Shown here piece after piece: positions 1 through 8,870 of a stretch of DNA of 24,431 nucleotides. Each line of letters starts with the position of its first letter. Position 1 is the first letter of the stretch. A model generated the notes under the pieces. That model was not told where the DNA came from, did no database searches, and saw only the letters and a program-made list of their open reading frames with translations. This stretch comes from Gracilariopsis chorda (taxonomy: Eukaryota > Rhodophyta > Florideophyceae > Gracilariales > Gracilariaceae): the NCBI GenBank assembly GCA_003194525.1, contig NBIV01000751.1, positions 1 through 24,431 on the forward strand, given 5' to 3'. The position numbers and the translations under genes are program-made.

Positions 1-1
1 T

Positions 2-166
2 TCTATCCCCAGCGGGGTAACGGCGAATGAAAACGAGATCATCGCGCGTTTTCTCCGGGGTGCCGGTCTTAGCGCTGCCGAGGTATCGGGGGATTTCACC
101 ACCATGGCGGACGCGTTGGCCTACCGCCTTGCTGGGGGTTACGCCCCGGGCAACGGCGAAGAGTGA
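2..166 (+). CDS. C-terminal end of an unknown protein, convergent to pol (partial)
   Basis: An open frame enters from the left edge and runs 54 codons to a TGA at 164-166. The peptide has ordinary protein composition (for example NENEIIARFL, ADALAYRLAGGYAP) and ends in GNGEE. I do not recognise the family. It converges on the pol stop at 359-361, leaving about 190 bp between the two stops. Hairpins of the same type as in the rest of the element (7-17, 29-53, 55-66, 78-89, 135-147) run through it, so I infer it belongs to the element as an antisense ORF between pol and the missing 3' LTR, an arrangement known in some plant gypsy elements. It could instead be the tail of a neighbouring, oppositely oriented element. 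A 54-codon frame open at one end can also arise by chance. Confidence 0.4.
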   Translation, partial: SIPSGVTANENEIIARFLRGAGLSAAEVSGDFTTMADALAYRLAGGYAPGNGEE

Positions 167-358
167 GCTCCTTTTGTCCAGTTTTCCTGGTATTCTTTCC
201 CTGGCTATGCAGTTAGTGTAGTGTAGTATCGTGAGGAGCTAGCTGCTCCCCTGAAATAAACTTTCCCGTTTAGAACGGTGATTTCCAATTAGCATTCCCC
301 GTCTTAGACGGACTTTCCCTTGCTATCCTTTCTTATGCCCTCCGCTCGCGCGGCAACG

Positions 359-1010
359 TTACCCAACTTGGGCATTAACCAGCGTGGCTGGGGCTGCAGT
401 TCCCGTTTGACGGTGGTATCGCACGATCTGCGACCGTGGGAGGTGTTCAATTGGCTCCCACGTATCCCCACTGGGTCGTACCCTTACCAGCGGACGCGGT
501 ATTGTAGAATACCATCCTGGTCCCAGGTGTGTCCGACAAGTCGGTCTACTACGAACTCTCGTTCGTAGACCTGCCGGCCGTGCCGGGTGGTGGTTGTACT
601 CCCTTGCGAGGGTTGTCCGCGGTGCGGTATAATGTCCCTTAGCAGGGTGTTCGGCGATAACTCCGACGTTGCCGTGCGCTGTCCTAGTGGCCGCTGCTCA
701 TGCGGGAAAATATCCCTCAAGAGGGTATGTGGTGTCACGGTTTTCCCCGGCAAGTCATTCCCCATTGGGGTGTCGTTGTTCCCGTCTTCACGGTAGGCCA
801 GGCGAACCGCCAACCGGCGGGGGACTTGAACTCCGCATTCGCGGTTGAACTCACGAACCGCGAGTTTGCGGGAAGATGACCGCTCCTGCGGAATCGGCGT
901 TTCCACGATCCCCTGGGGGGTCCCGTGCGGCACGGTGTTGGATGGAAAACCGCCTCCCTGCCAGGCGCACGAGCGCTCTGCACCGTACGTTCCGGCGGCG
1001 CGTGGTGTCC
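359..1010 (-). pseudogene. pol C-terminal tail with chromodomain
   Basis: From about 1010 to 484 the frame encodes a basic, Pro/Arg-rich linker with a repeated peptide (HTLLRDIFPH, then NTLLRDIIPH about 30 residues on), leading into VYEREFVVDRL and YRVRW, the first strands of a chromodomain. TAA at 484-486 sits where the usual residue between W and GYDP would be. Shortly after, a 1-nt shift near 467 restores DTWEPIEHLP and IVRYHRQTG, the diagnostic second half of the fold, and the frame ends at 359. Chromodomains on gypsy integrases are known to bind modified histone tails and steer integration. The domain identity is clear despite one stop and one frameshift within it. Confidence 0.8.
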
Positions 1011-1125
1011 CCGGCTACTGGGGGGTTGCCTAAGGCTAACTCCGGTACACCGGTATTTTGGTCAAAATTCCCCTTTGGGGGGTGCCGGGCAGGTGCCGAT
1101 GACACCCTTTTCAGGGGCCTGGCCG

Positions 1126-2405
1126 CTAAGTGCGGTGCACCGTCTCCATGAGGAGGAGCAGCGTCCGGTACGACCGGTTTCGAGCGTGCGATGGCGCGCG
1201 TTTTTCCCGAGTTCCTCGGTTCTTCGCCGCAGCGTTGCGGTAGTTGGCGCAAATTATTCCCCGGAACGGGGGCTTCGATTCCGTCTGCGACGGGGAGCGT
1301 TTCCGAGCGCTGCGCGCCAGGGCCTGAAGCTTCGGATGCGGCTTGGCTACCCTTTTCCCGATAGGGGTGTGGGTATTTCCCAGCGGCGCTGGTGTATCTG
1401 GGCGCCTCTTCTCCGCGGGGCGCGGGTCTGAGCGACCTGATTGAACCGCTTCCGCGGGACTTCTGCCAATGGCGGCTTTGAGGCATCTCCCTGCTCAGGG
1501 ATTGAGGGCGATTGTCGCCGTACTCCCGTATCGGGATCCTTCCCTGACAGGGGTGTGCGGTAGCTGCGTTTCAGCTTCCCGTGTAACGCGGTGTATTTGC
1601 CGCCTTTGCGGGACCTGCGCGTCTGGTTCCTGTTGCACAGCGCTGCCCGAGGACGGGGGATTAGTGTCGCGTGAGATACTCCGTGCTCCGCGGTCAGTTG
1701 TCCGTATGGTACGGCGTGTTTCCCGTTGCGACGGCGATCTCATTCCTCGAAAACGAGTGTTCTCCTCCCCCTCCTGAGACGGAGCGGCGGGATAAGGGAT
1801 AACATGCCCCGCCTGGCGGGTGTAGATTCGCGCCATAGGGGCGGGCACAGAGAGGCCCGAATTACCCGGCTGAGCCGGTGAGTCCGACAGGGTCGGTAGG
1901 TCTGAGAGTCCCCGGGAGGGGTGTGGTAGCACGGTAGGCCGTCTCACCACCGATGTATCGGATGCAGAGCCATATTCCAGCGTAGGGTCCAGCGTAGCTG
2001 GTGCAGCCTCAGTCGAGGGTGGCGGAGCTAGCACGATGCGATCGCGAGATAACCGCTCATGCGCGTCACCCATTTCCACAACCACTGTGTCCGTCGTGAC
2101 GGAGATAACCTTGAAAGGACCATCCGCCACAGGCGAGAGCTTATGGTGCTTCTCCCGTTCAGGGTTGTAGTACTCCTTGCGGACGAATACGAAGTCCCCG
2201 GAGTTGATCTGTTCCGGTTTGCCTCCTCGCAAGCGAGCATCGAAATTCCGTTTGTAGGCGGCTTGGGCGTGGTCCATCGCCTTCCGCGCTGCGGGTACCA
2301 GCTTGGTCAGCCATGCTTTCCACTTCTGGCGGTAATCCTTCACAGAAGGGAGCGCGTCCAACGTAGGTTGGGATTCCAACGCCATTGGCGGGGTGTCCGT
2401 GAAAG
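1126..2405 (-). pseudogene. Integrase C-terminal GPY/F module and long linker
   Basis: Past a 1-nt shift near 2400 that follows integrase motif SPFELVLSRTP, the frame continues with PPMALESQPTL, a basic helical stretch (KLVPAARKAMDHAQAAYKRN) and the SH3-like GPY/F module (KLSPVADGPFKVISV, then SRDRIVLAPPP). It then enters a low-complexity Pro/Ser/Arg/Thr-rich linker to a TGA at 1495-1497; the same frame is open again to a TAG at 1126-1128. The GPY/F module in gypsy integrases contributes to multimerisation and DNA binding. The linker between it and the chromodomain, over 400 codons, is unusually long. Confidence 0.75.
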
Positions 2406-3158
2406 GACCAACTCGAAAGGGGATATTCCGGTAGTCCGGTGTACCTGCGTATTGTACGCAAAGGTCACGGCATCCGTGTAGATATCCCAAGTCTTGGGGT
2501 GGTCATCCGTGTAAGCACGGAGAGCTGCGAGCATTGTCCGGTTGAAACGCTCGACCTGCCCATTAGACTGGGGATGATACGTGGTCGTGAAGAGATTCTT
2601 CACGTCCAGTATCCGACAGACGTCCTGGAAAAATCGCGATGCGAACTGTTTCCCGTTGTCGGAAAGTAGCTCCAAAGGAGGTCCGTAGGCAAACACCCAA
2701 TGCCGCACAAAGGCGTGAGCGACCGTGTAGGCGGTAATCCTCTTTAGAGGGACTGTCCGAACTAATTTCGAGAACCTGTCCGTAATAACGAGTAGGAACT
2801 TGTTGCCTCTCCTGGTAGAGAGCAATGGTCCGAGAATGTCAATTGCGACAAACTCGAGCGGCGCCCTGGCGGGGAATAGCTTCATCCGTTTGGAGTGCTT
2901 CCGGAGTTTGACCCGGTTCTTCGCGCATTGCGTGCAAAACCGCACCGTAGCGTAGCAATCAACCGCCATGGCGGGCCAGTAGAAATCCCTGCGAAGGGTT
3001 AGATAAAGCTTCCTCCCACCGGAGTGTCCCTCGAGTTTCGGGTAATGCGAAAGGTGCAATATCCGCTTCTGTAGCGTGTGCGGTACCACAACTTGTGGGG
3101 TAGCCTCGACGGTCCTCACGAGGTAACCAATGTCGTTCACCCCGAAGGGGAGGTTCTC
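2340..3158 (-). pseudogene. Integrase zinc-binding and catalytic core
   Basis: This carries out strand transfer of the element's cDNA. In the minus frame, numbering from the codon at 3140: the HHCC zinc module is seen as SHYPKLEGHSGG (H32, H39) and FCTQC (C69, C72). The RNase H-fold core has D101 in AIDILGP, D161 in LLSDNGKQF and E197 in SNGQVERFNRT, so spacing is D-x59-D-x35-E, the classic retroviral/gypsy triad, fully intact. The frame is continuous with RNase H except for one in-frame TGA at 3159-3161. It runs out of frame near 2400, after ISPFELVLSRTP, where the downstream segment takes over through a 1-nt shift in a C run. Confidence 0.92.
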
Positions 3159-3905
3159 TCAGCCGTTGAGGCGTGCACGTATCCTTGTACAGAAGGGGTC
3201 CCCGAATTGTTCTCGGATCATTTCCTCGGTCTCAACCGGTACATAATTTCCCGGTATGGGTTTCTCAGAATCATCTCGCGATGCGAGTAGGTAGTCGAAG
3301 TCAGCATCTTCGTCCCAGTTTTCTGGCTCAGCCTCGACGGCACATTCCGGATCATCCGGGTCCATTGCCATGAAACATGGGACTTCATCATCCTCCGTTG
3401 GGAGTGCCTCCCCACTTGTGGGTAAACGCGACAGAGCGTCGGCTTGGGTGTTCTGCGCGCCCTTTTTATAAATGACTTGGAAGTCATATTCCGCGAGGCG
3501 GAGTCTCCAGCGCATGAGGCGTCCCGACGGGTCGGAGATATTCATTAACCACCTCAGTGAGGAATGATCCGTGTACACGGTGAAATGGACTCCCATAAGG
3601 TAGGGGCGCAGAGTGGTCATCGCCCATACGACGGCGAGGCACTCTTTCTCCGATACGGAGTAGTTCCGCTCATGGACATTGAGCGAGCGCGACCAATAAC
3701 CAATTGGGTGTCGTTCCCCCTCGGGGGTGGTTTGAAAAAGAGCACACCCGACTTGGTAGTCGCTCGAGTCCGTATCTACGGAGTATGGCAACCCAAGTTT
3801 TGGGAGATGTAGGATTGGTGCTGATGTGACAGCCTCCTTCAAGGAGTTAAAGGCTTCCGATTGCTCGGGCGTAAATGTTCCCAGTTTTGGGGGTTCCCCT
3901 TTCGC
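3159..3905 (-). pseudogene. RNase H domain and connection to integrase
   Basis: RNase H degrades the RNA strand after minus-strand synthesis. Visible motifs in order: KGEPPKLGTFTPEQ, the first acidic motif SVDTDSSDYQVGC, SEKECLAVVWA with its Glu, FTVYTDHSSLRWLM with the next Asp, and NTQADALSRLP near the end of the domain. An acidic linker (PENWDEDADFDYL) follows before the TGA at 3159-3161. Relative to the RT frame this segment is reached only through two single-base shifts near 3915 (C run) and 3897 (G run). The catalytic residues I can see are preserved, so the damage looks recent or artefactual. Confidence 0.88.
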
Positions 3906-3915
3906 AACAACGCGT

Positions 3916-6027
3916 TCAGGGCGCTGCAGTATCCGAAAAGTTCGGGATAAACCGTCGATAGACGTTGACCAGCCCCAGAAAGGAGCGCAGTTCCGTTTGA
4001 GTACGGGGTTCTTTCGCCTCAACGAGGGATTTGACTCGAGCTTTCTCGATCGCTAACCGTCCAGGACGGATAATGTGACCCAGATACTTCACAGTATCTG
4101 TGAAAAACTCGCATTTCCTCAACTTGAGGGTAATTCCCGCATCGCGGAGTACGGTCAGCACGTCTCGGACGTGAGTGAGATGGTCGTCCAACGAGTTGGA
4201 GAAGATGATAATATCATCAAGGTAGACCAGACAACTCCGCCACTTAAAGCGGTTGAGTAGAATATCTACTGCACGCTGAAAGGTGGCGGGGGCGTTGGTT
4301 AACCCAAATGGCATCCGCTTGAAGCGGTACATTCCTGCATGGCAGGTGAATGCGGTTTTGTCGCGATCCTCCTGTCTGACAGGTACTTGCCAATATCCCC
4401 AATTGGCATCAAGGGCCGTGAACACGGTGGCGTCTCCAAGGGAGTCAATGCACTCGTCCATACGAGGGATGGGGTACGTGTCCCTAACAGTCACGGCATT
4501 GAGCCGGCGGTAGTCGACACAGAACCTCCAGGTTCCGTCAGCCTTTAAAGCCAGTACAACTGGGGATGCCCAGGGCGATTGAGCGGGCTCAATCACACCT
4601 GCGCGGAGCATCTTGTCCACCTGGGACTGTTCCTCTTCCCGAGCTTTCGGACCTGCCCTGTAAGGGGGTTGTGCAACCGGTCGCGCACCGGGGATTAAAT
4701 CGATCCGGTGTTCCGTTGCATCAATCTCGCCAAGCGAGCCATCCCACATTGTGGTGAATTCCCGTAACATAGTACGGAGTTTGTCGCGGTGCGACTCTGG
4801 CACGTGGCTGAAGTCCAGCGCTTCAAGTGCTTTTTCCGGATCAATCCGGTCATTGCTCGATGGAGCATTGTCCTGTGGAACAGGTGTGGTTCGCAATTCC
4901 GAGTTACTCGGTATGTTCAACGCTGAAGTAGCGGTTTCCTCCCCCTCCTTAGACTTGACGTCTTCGGACGGCGGGGCGAACTCTTCAGAAGAGGTGGTAA
5001 CTCCGAGTACATCGGCGGCTGTCATCTTCGTTGGCAGCATTCCCATAGGATGGGGGGTTACACTCCCAATTACTTGGTGTTTGACCAGATACTGGGGGTG
5101 TTTGCCAAGGTTGGCAACCAATATCCGGAAAGGAACATCCGGGGAAATGGAGACAATTCCATTAGCCAGCGCCAGCTGGGATTTCTCGTACAACGAGGCG
5201 AGGGGTTGTATAACCCGAAGACCGTGTTGACGGGAATTTACCTGTACCCAGACTTGGGACTCAGCCGGTATAGAAACCGAGGCAGCGACGCGGAGCTTGG
5301 TGGACTCGCGGGACGCGGGCGGTGGTTCCTGCGCAGCAGGGAGCGGAACTTGTTTCCGAGAGGACCGCTTTAGTGGGCGGCGAACAATCGGAACCGACGA
5401 TCCGTCGTCAAGTTCTACACGCCTGAGGCGGGGCCTGATTGCGTCGACAAATCTGTCGCAGTAATCACATCCCAGTATGACTGGTGCTGCCAGTGAACGG
5501 CAAACGATGAAGTCCAACTTCACCACAGAGGTACCAAGTCTCACGACGAGGTCCACTGTGCCCACCGTTTGTAACGGATTGTTGTTCGCATCCGAAATGT
5601 CGGGGACCGCGTCAGAGCGGATACGCGACCGCACAAGCGGGGGTAACAATGATTCCACGACAAAGTTGGGGCCTGCACCTGTATCCAGGACGGTGAGAAA
5701 CCTCACCATAAACTGGGGGTCAAGGCCAAGGTCGGCATAGACCTTATAATTGCGCTTGGCCAAGACCAAGACTCTACCGGGAATCCGGGGATTTTTACTC
5801 CGTATCCACGGGCGACGCAACACACCGAGGTGCGCAGAGTCCGCGTCAGCGGTGTGTTTCCTCGAGAGGACTTTCACCGGGGAGCGAGGCGAGGACGCCT
5901 CGGGCGCCAACAGCCTCGTTTTTGAGGACGCCTCTCCCAAAGGGGAGACTCCCTCAGTTAGTTTTCCGCCTTCGGCGGTGGGTTGGTTTCCTCGACAACG
6001 AGTGCTTCATCCCGTTGACGGGGGTTT
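3916..6027 (-). pseudogene. Aspartic protease and reverse transcriptase portion of pol
   Basis: Numbering from a TTG at 5940 (674 codons). The protease active site is FLTVLDTGAG (D86-T87-G88) with the flap-side motif VILGCDYC at about 154-161. An acidic/Ser-rich spacer (about 310-370) leads to the RT: PVAQPPYRAGPKAREE, WRFCVDYRRLNAVT, the first catalytic Asp in FTALDANWGYWQ (D511), MPFGLTNAPATFQ (543-555) and the YLDD box (573-576) before IIIFS. The thumb motif KYLGHIIRPG and SFLGLVNVYRRFIPNF close it. No ATG opens this frame; it overlaps gag's end in the -1 frame and is open back to 6027, so expression is probably by frameshifting. The frame is uninterrupted to 3916. All RT catalytic residues are present. 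Confidence 0.93.
5934..5967 (-). promoter_or_regulatory. Candidate -1 ribosomal frameshift site at the gag/pol junction
   Basis: In the minus sense the heptamer GGAAAAC (5967-5961) lies immediately before the gag TAA (5960-5958). Slipping back one base there reads GGA AAA CTA and continues straight into the protease frame. Eleven bases after the stop there is a stem-loop CTCCC-CTTT-GGGAG (5947-5934). The heptamer resembles, but is not identical to, the best known XXXYYYZ sites; GGAUUUA in MMTV is a comparable relaxed form. A stimulatory hairpin at this distance is typical. Hairpins are everywhere in this element, so the downstream one is weak evidence by itself. Confidence 0.45.
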
Positions 6028-8132
6028 CTATCCGCATAAGCGGGGGTTGCAACGGATGGTTGCGTGATCTCCCGAATCGGGGTGTATGAAGCTTGCCGCG
6101 CACGCGGGGTCTGTGGTAGGGCGTGAGAAAAGTCCGTTTTAGCACGGAGGTAGGAAGCCGTCGGGACGGAACGTTTCTCCTCTGGAGTGAGGGCCTCATA
6201 ATTTGCCACCACCTTGGCCATATCCTTCAGTGAACAAATACACTGAGGAGAGGTATGGCCATGGGCATAGCACAGGTGGCAAATGAGAGCCAGCACCGCG
6301 ACACGCGGATTATTATTCCGAGTATCGGAGAAGCGAACCGCAGGGCGGGTGTCCGTCCATCCAGGCCGCTGATAACGGGATTGACCGTTTGAAAACGGGA
6401 GTCGTTGGGGTTGAACCCGACTGTTACCACCGTATAGAACGGGATCTTCTGTTCCCGTATCATGGGTCATCTCCGTCGTTGACGGTAACTCACTGGTGGG
6501 TATCGACACACCATCCCCCTGCGCTAAATGCACGGTATCAAATCCCTGTCCAGGGTTCCCATCCGCGGTGAGCGGGAGAGAGGAAGCTTCGCTTTCCAGC
6601 AACAACGCCTTGGCGGATTTAGACCGATTGTTCGGAGTTCTTGCACGAAGTGCATCCCCTTCCGCTCGAGCGTGTTGGACCAGCTCGAGGTAGGTGACCC
6701 TTCGCTTGTCCTCCCGATAACGGGTAACTAAACTCCGGATTGCCGGGTCAAGACCATCAATGAACATGGTACTGCGCTCCCCAGCGGGGTATACGTTACC
6801 ACATCTGTGGAAAGCCTTGTTAAGGCGCACCGAGTAATCGGTCTCGGTCTCTCCAGCACGCTGGCGTGTATCTCGCAAAGCGAGGATAGCCTGCTGAATA
6901 GCGGTGTTGGTGGCGTAGGAGCGCAGAAGATACTGCACAGCCTCCGGCCAGCAAGTAACTCCTCCCTCGGAGGCGCGAGAAGATCCTCGGACAGAGGTGT
7001 ATTGGTCCTCGGCCACTCCCCGTAAGAAATACGGTAAAGCCAAATAGGCTTGTCCCTCATTCATACCGAGGATATCGGCCTCCGCTACAAAGCGGGATAG
7101 GAAATCTAGTACTAGGACTGGGTCCTCTCCAGTAAAATACTGGTTGCGGAGCGAGAGCTGCATTCGCTTAATGCATTCTCGCACCTTTCCCGTACCACGG
7201 GGCGTACGTCCAAGTGACGAATCTTCAAGCCGGTAGTACCGGTATGATAAAAGCTTCCGGTAATCCGGGTTTGTCGGTTTCAATTCCCGGAGACCGGGGT
7301 GTCTTCTCCCCTTCTGGCGGGTTCGGACCACACCTTCAGTGGCCGATGACCGCTTCGAGCGGGAGGAGTAGCCTCGCTTCTCGTCCTCCGAGTCGGAGTC
7401 CGAGGAGCTCGAGCTAACCGAATGGTTTCGGGATGAGTCCGACGATGTCGAAGAGTCGGAGTCCGAATATTTTCGGTGGTGTTTCCGTCGGTGACGGCGT
7501 TTCTTCTTCCCAGCAAGCTGGTCGTTGTGCGATGCCTCGTTGACCGGATCACCCGGGGATGGTTTGTCCATGAGGACGAACTGCTCCAGCGTCTCCAGGC
7601 GGGCACCAATCCGATCAAATCGGGCTTCAACTCCTTCGATGAAGGCGGCGGGTTGTCCCAAACTCTCCAACACGGAGTTGACGTCAGACCGTAAAATACG
7701 GAGCTCCTCGGCGACCTCCTTTACGGGGGTTGCCGAGACCACCTCTTGGACGGATTTTAGTTCCCCTACAAGGGTGTCATGGGCGGTCCACAGAGCGCGG
7801 ACCTGGGATTCCAGGGAAGTTCCCTGGGGGGTGTTATCGCCCGTTCCACGGGGGCTTGAAGCCGCGACAGCGGGAGCAGGCCGGGGTGCCTGGGGCACTG
7901 CGGCAACAGCCGGAGTCGATGCTGCATTCCCCTGCGGGGGTGATGACGAGGGCAAAAGGAGGTTCCGGGGTTCCCGGTCGGGGGTATCATTCCGCGATGA
8001 AGCGGCGCCAGCACGGCTGGAACTTGTCCGTATAGGGATACGGGGTACGAACCGAACTTCGGAAGTGTCCGCGTTGTCGCGGGAGCGACTACGCGTAACC
8101 ACTGGCTCCGCGTCGGAGGGATTTCTCGACAT
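5958..8132 (-). CDS. gag: Gag polyprotein of gypsy element A
   Basis: Structural protein that would form the virus-like particle and package element RNA. 724 codons, ATG at 8132, no internal stop. Order: a basic Ser/Arg/Pro-rich N-terminus (1-105); a predicted helical or coiled-coil stretch with regular Leu/Val (about 110-190); a very charged segment, first Lys/Arg/His-rich (209-221), then Ser/Asp-rich (222-250); a retrotransposon gag core (about 315-490) with YFTGEDPVLVLDFLSRF, LALPYFLRGVAEDQ and ETETDYSVRLNKAF; then a zinc knuckle C618-x2-C621-x4-H626-x4-C631. The start is supported because the same ATG context is conserved in copy C at 22789 and follows the LTR and primer site by about 100 bp. 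The coding sequence is threaded with short hairpins yet remains open. Confidence 0.93.
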   Translation of the reverse strand: MSRNPSDAEPVVTRSRSRDNADTSEVRFVPRIPIRTSSSRAGAASSRNDTPDREPRNLLLPSSSPPQGNAASTPAVAAVPQAPRPAPAVAASSPRGTGDNTPQGTSLESQVRALWTAHDTLVGELKSVQEVVSATPVKEVAEELRILRSDVNSVLESLGQPAAFIEGVEARFDRIGARLETLEQFVLMDKPSPGDPVNEASHNDQLAGKKKRRHRRKHHRKYSDSDSSTSSDSSRNHSVSSSSSDSDSEDEKRGYSSRSKRSSATEGVVRTRQKGRRHPGLRELKPTNPDYRKLLSYRYYRLEDSSLGRTPRGTGKVRECIKRMQLSLRNQYFTGEDPVLVLDFLSRFVAEADILGMNEGQAYLALPYFLRGVAEDQYTSVRGSSRASEGGVTCWPEAVQYLLRSYATNTAIQQAILALRDTRQRAGETETDYSVRLNKAFHRCGNVYPAGERSTMFIDGLDPAIRSLVTRYREDKRRVTYLELVQHARAEGDALRARTPNNRSKSAKALLLESEASSLPLTADGNPGQGFDTVHLAQGDGVSIPTSELPSTTEMTHDTGTEDPVLYGGNSRVQPQRLPFSNGQSRYQRPGWTDTRPAVRFSDTRNNNPRVAVLALICHLCYAHGHTSPQCICSLKDMAKVVANYEALTPEEKRSVPTASYLRAKTDFSHALPQTPRARQASYTPIREITQPSVATPAYADRNPRQRDEALVVEETNPPPKAEN

Positions 8133-8212
8133 GAGAAAATACCGTTACGACGGGAAACGATCACGGAACTTCCGGTGAATGAAAACAAACCTCGTAAGAG
8201 GGAAAACAAAAA

Positions 8213-8234
8213 CCGATTCTAGGTCGGGAGACCA
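8213..8234 (-). promoter_or_regulatory. Primer binding site of element A
   Basis: Three bases after the LTR end the minus strand reads TGGTCTCCCGACCTAGAATC. Its complement folds as a tRNA 3' end: T-loop-like CGATT, T-stem CTAGG, acceptor strand TCGGGAG, discriminator A and CCA. This is what a tRNA-primed gypsy element needs to start minus-strand synthesis. The tRNA identity cannot be assigned by eye; its 5' acceptor strand should be CTCCCGA. Confidence 0.7.
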
Positions 8235-8786
8235 CTTTGTGGTGCAATGCCCCAAAGGGGAAAAACACCGAAAGACGTCCGGGATCTTCCTCTCACGAGG
8301 TGAACCCAGTTGGGTAGAGCCCTCCCAGAGGTGTCACGGCGAAGCCGGTTTGTAAGACCAGGGACACCTGTCGCGACTCGCGCAGGGAGGTGAAGGCGAA
8401 GAATCGGTATCCGCGTGAGCGGGGCGTGATCCTCAGTAGAGGTATGTTTCCACGTAAGTGGGGGTGTGTGAGCGGATGCGCACACGAGGGCCGCGGATAG
8501 CGGGAGGTGCTACCCTAAAAAGGGGAAAGAGGAAGGACGAGTGGGTCGCGAGAGCGACGAGTAGATACGGCGATGCCGGTGGACGGGACTCCCTATACAG
8601 GGCGAAACACCAATATGATTGGAACAATTAGTACTCCCAATGATGGGTCTCCTTTAGATGTGCAAGGGGGGTGAACTTCCGTACACTACGGTGCTTCCCT
8701 CCAAGGAGGAGTTGAGAACACGCGGAGGCGGTAAAGCTCAGAGCCAATTCCCCAGGTTCGGGTCCCTTGTTGGGGAAGGTTTACTG

Positions 8787-8811
8787 GTGCGACGGCAGTG
8801 CGCCGTCGCAC
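8787..8811. repeat. Ten-base-pair stem-loop in LTR A
   Basis: GTGCGACGGC and GCCGTCGCAC pair perfectly around a 5-nt loop. It is the strongest hairpin seen in the LTR and is identical in pairing in LTR C (about 22109-22133). LTR B keeps the outer GTGC/GCAC and inner CGGC-type pairing but has lost the middle pairs (near 9581-9605). It lies about 235 nt from the LTR 5' end, close to the AT-rich tract. Confidence 0.8.
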
Positions 8812-8840
8812 TAAGTACTAGCTTCCCAGAAATGGGTGTG

Positions 8841-8870
8841 AAAATAATAAATAAAATTAACTAAAATACT
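8841..8870 (-). promoter_or_regulatory. AT-rich tract in LTR, candidate core promoter region
   Basis: A run made almost only of A and T (minus sense TTTTAGTTAATTTTATTTAT...) conserved in LTR B (9633-9660) and LTR C (22051-22079). It is the one clear stretch in the LTR without the GC-anchored hairpins. By position, about 175-205 nt into the LTR, it could hold the TATA-like element of the U3 promoter. This is inference; no transcription start is visible. Confidence 0.35.

Larger units (their letters stand above)
359..6027 (-). pseudogene. pol: Ty3/gypsy pol polyprotein (PR-RT-RH-IN-chromodomain), disrupted
   Basis: Pol would encode the enzymes that mature Gag, copy the RNA into DNA and integrate it. 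The frame is open from just after a TAG at 6028-6030, overlaps the end of gag in the -1 frame, and finishes with TAA at 359-361 after the peptide ATLVNAQVG. Lesions seen: two apparent 1-nt deletions near 3915 and 3897 between RT and RNase H; an in-frame TGA at 3159-3161 before integrase; a 1-nt deletion in a C run near 2400; TGA at 1495-1497; TAG at 1126-1128; a frame change between about 1126 and 1010; TAA at 484-486; and a frameshift near 467 inside the chromodomain. Several indels fall in C or G runs, so some could be sequencing or assembly errors. Domains are described separately. Confidence 0.9.

Noticed and set aside
1..358. 3' LTR of element A
   Set aside because: No stretch matches the LTR start (TGAAGTGCAACG) or any LTR A block.
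851..1486. 211-codon minus-strand frame
   Set aside because: Pro/Arg/Gly-rich shadow frame; the neighbouring frames fit the GPY/F-linker-chromodomain order better.
4751..5230. 159-codon plus-strand frame over pol
   Set aside because: Opposite strand of a well-supported RT-coding segment, with no domain of its own.
7525..8178. 217-codon plus-strand frame over gag
   Set aside because: Antisense to the intact gag; Ser/Arg bias is explained by the complementary strand.
8658..8864. 68-codon ORF conserved between LTR A and LTR C
   Set aside because: Conservation is explained by the LTR identity; it is broken in LTR B and crosses the 10-bp stem-loop and AT-rich tract.
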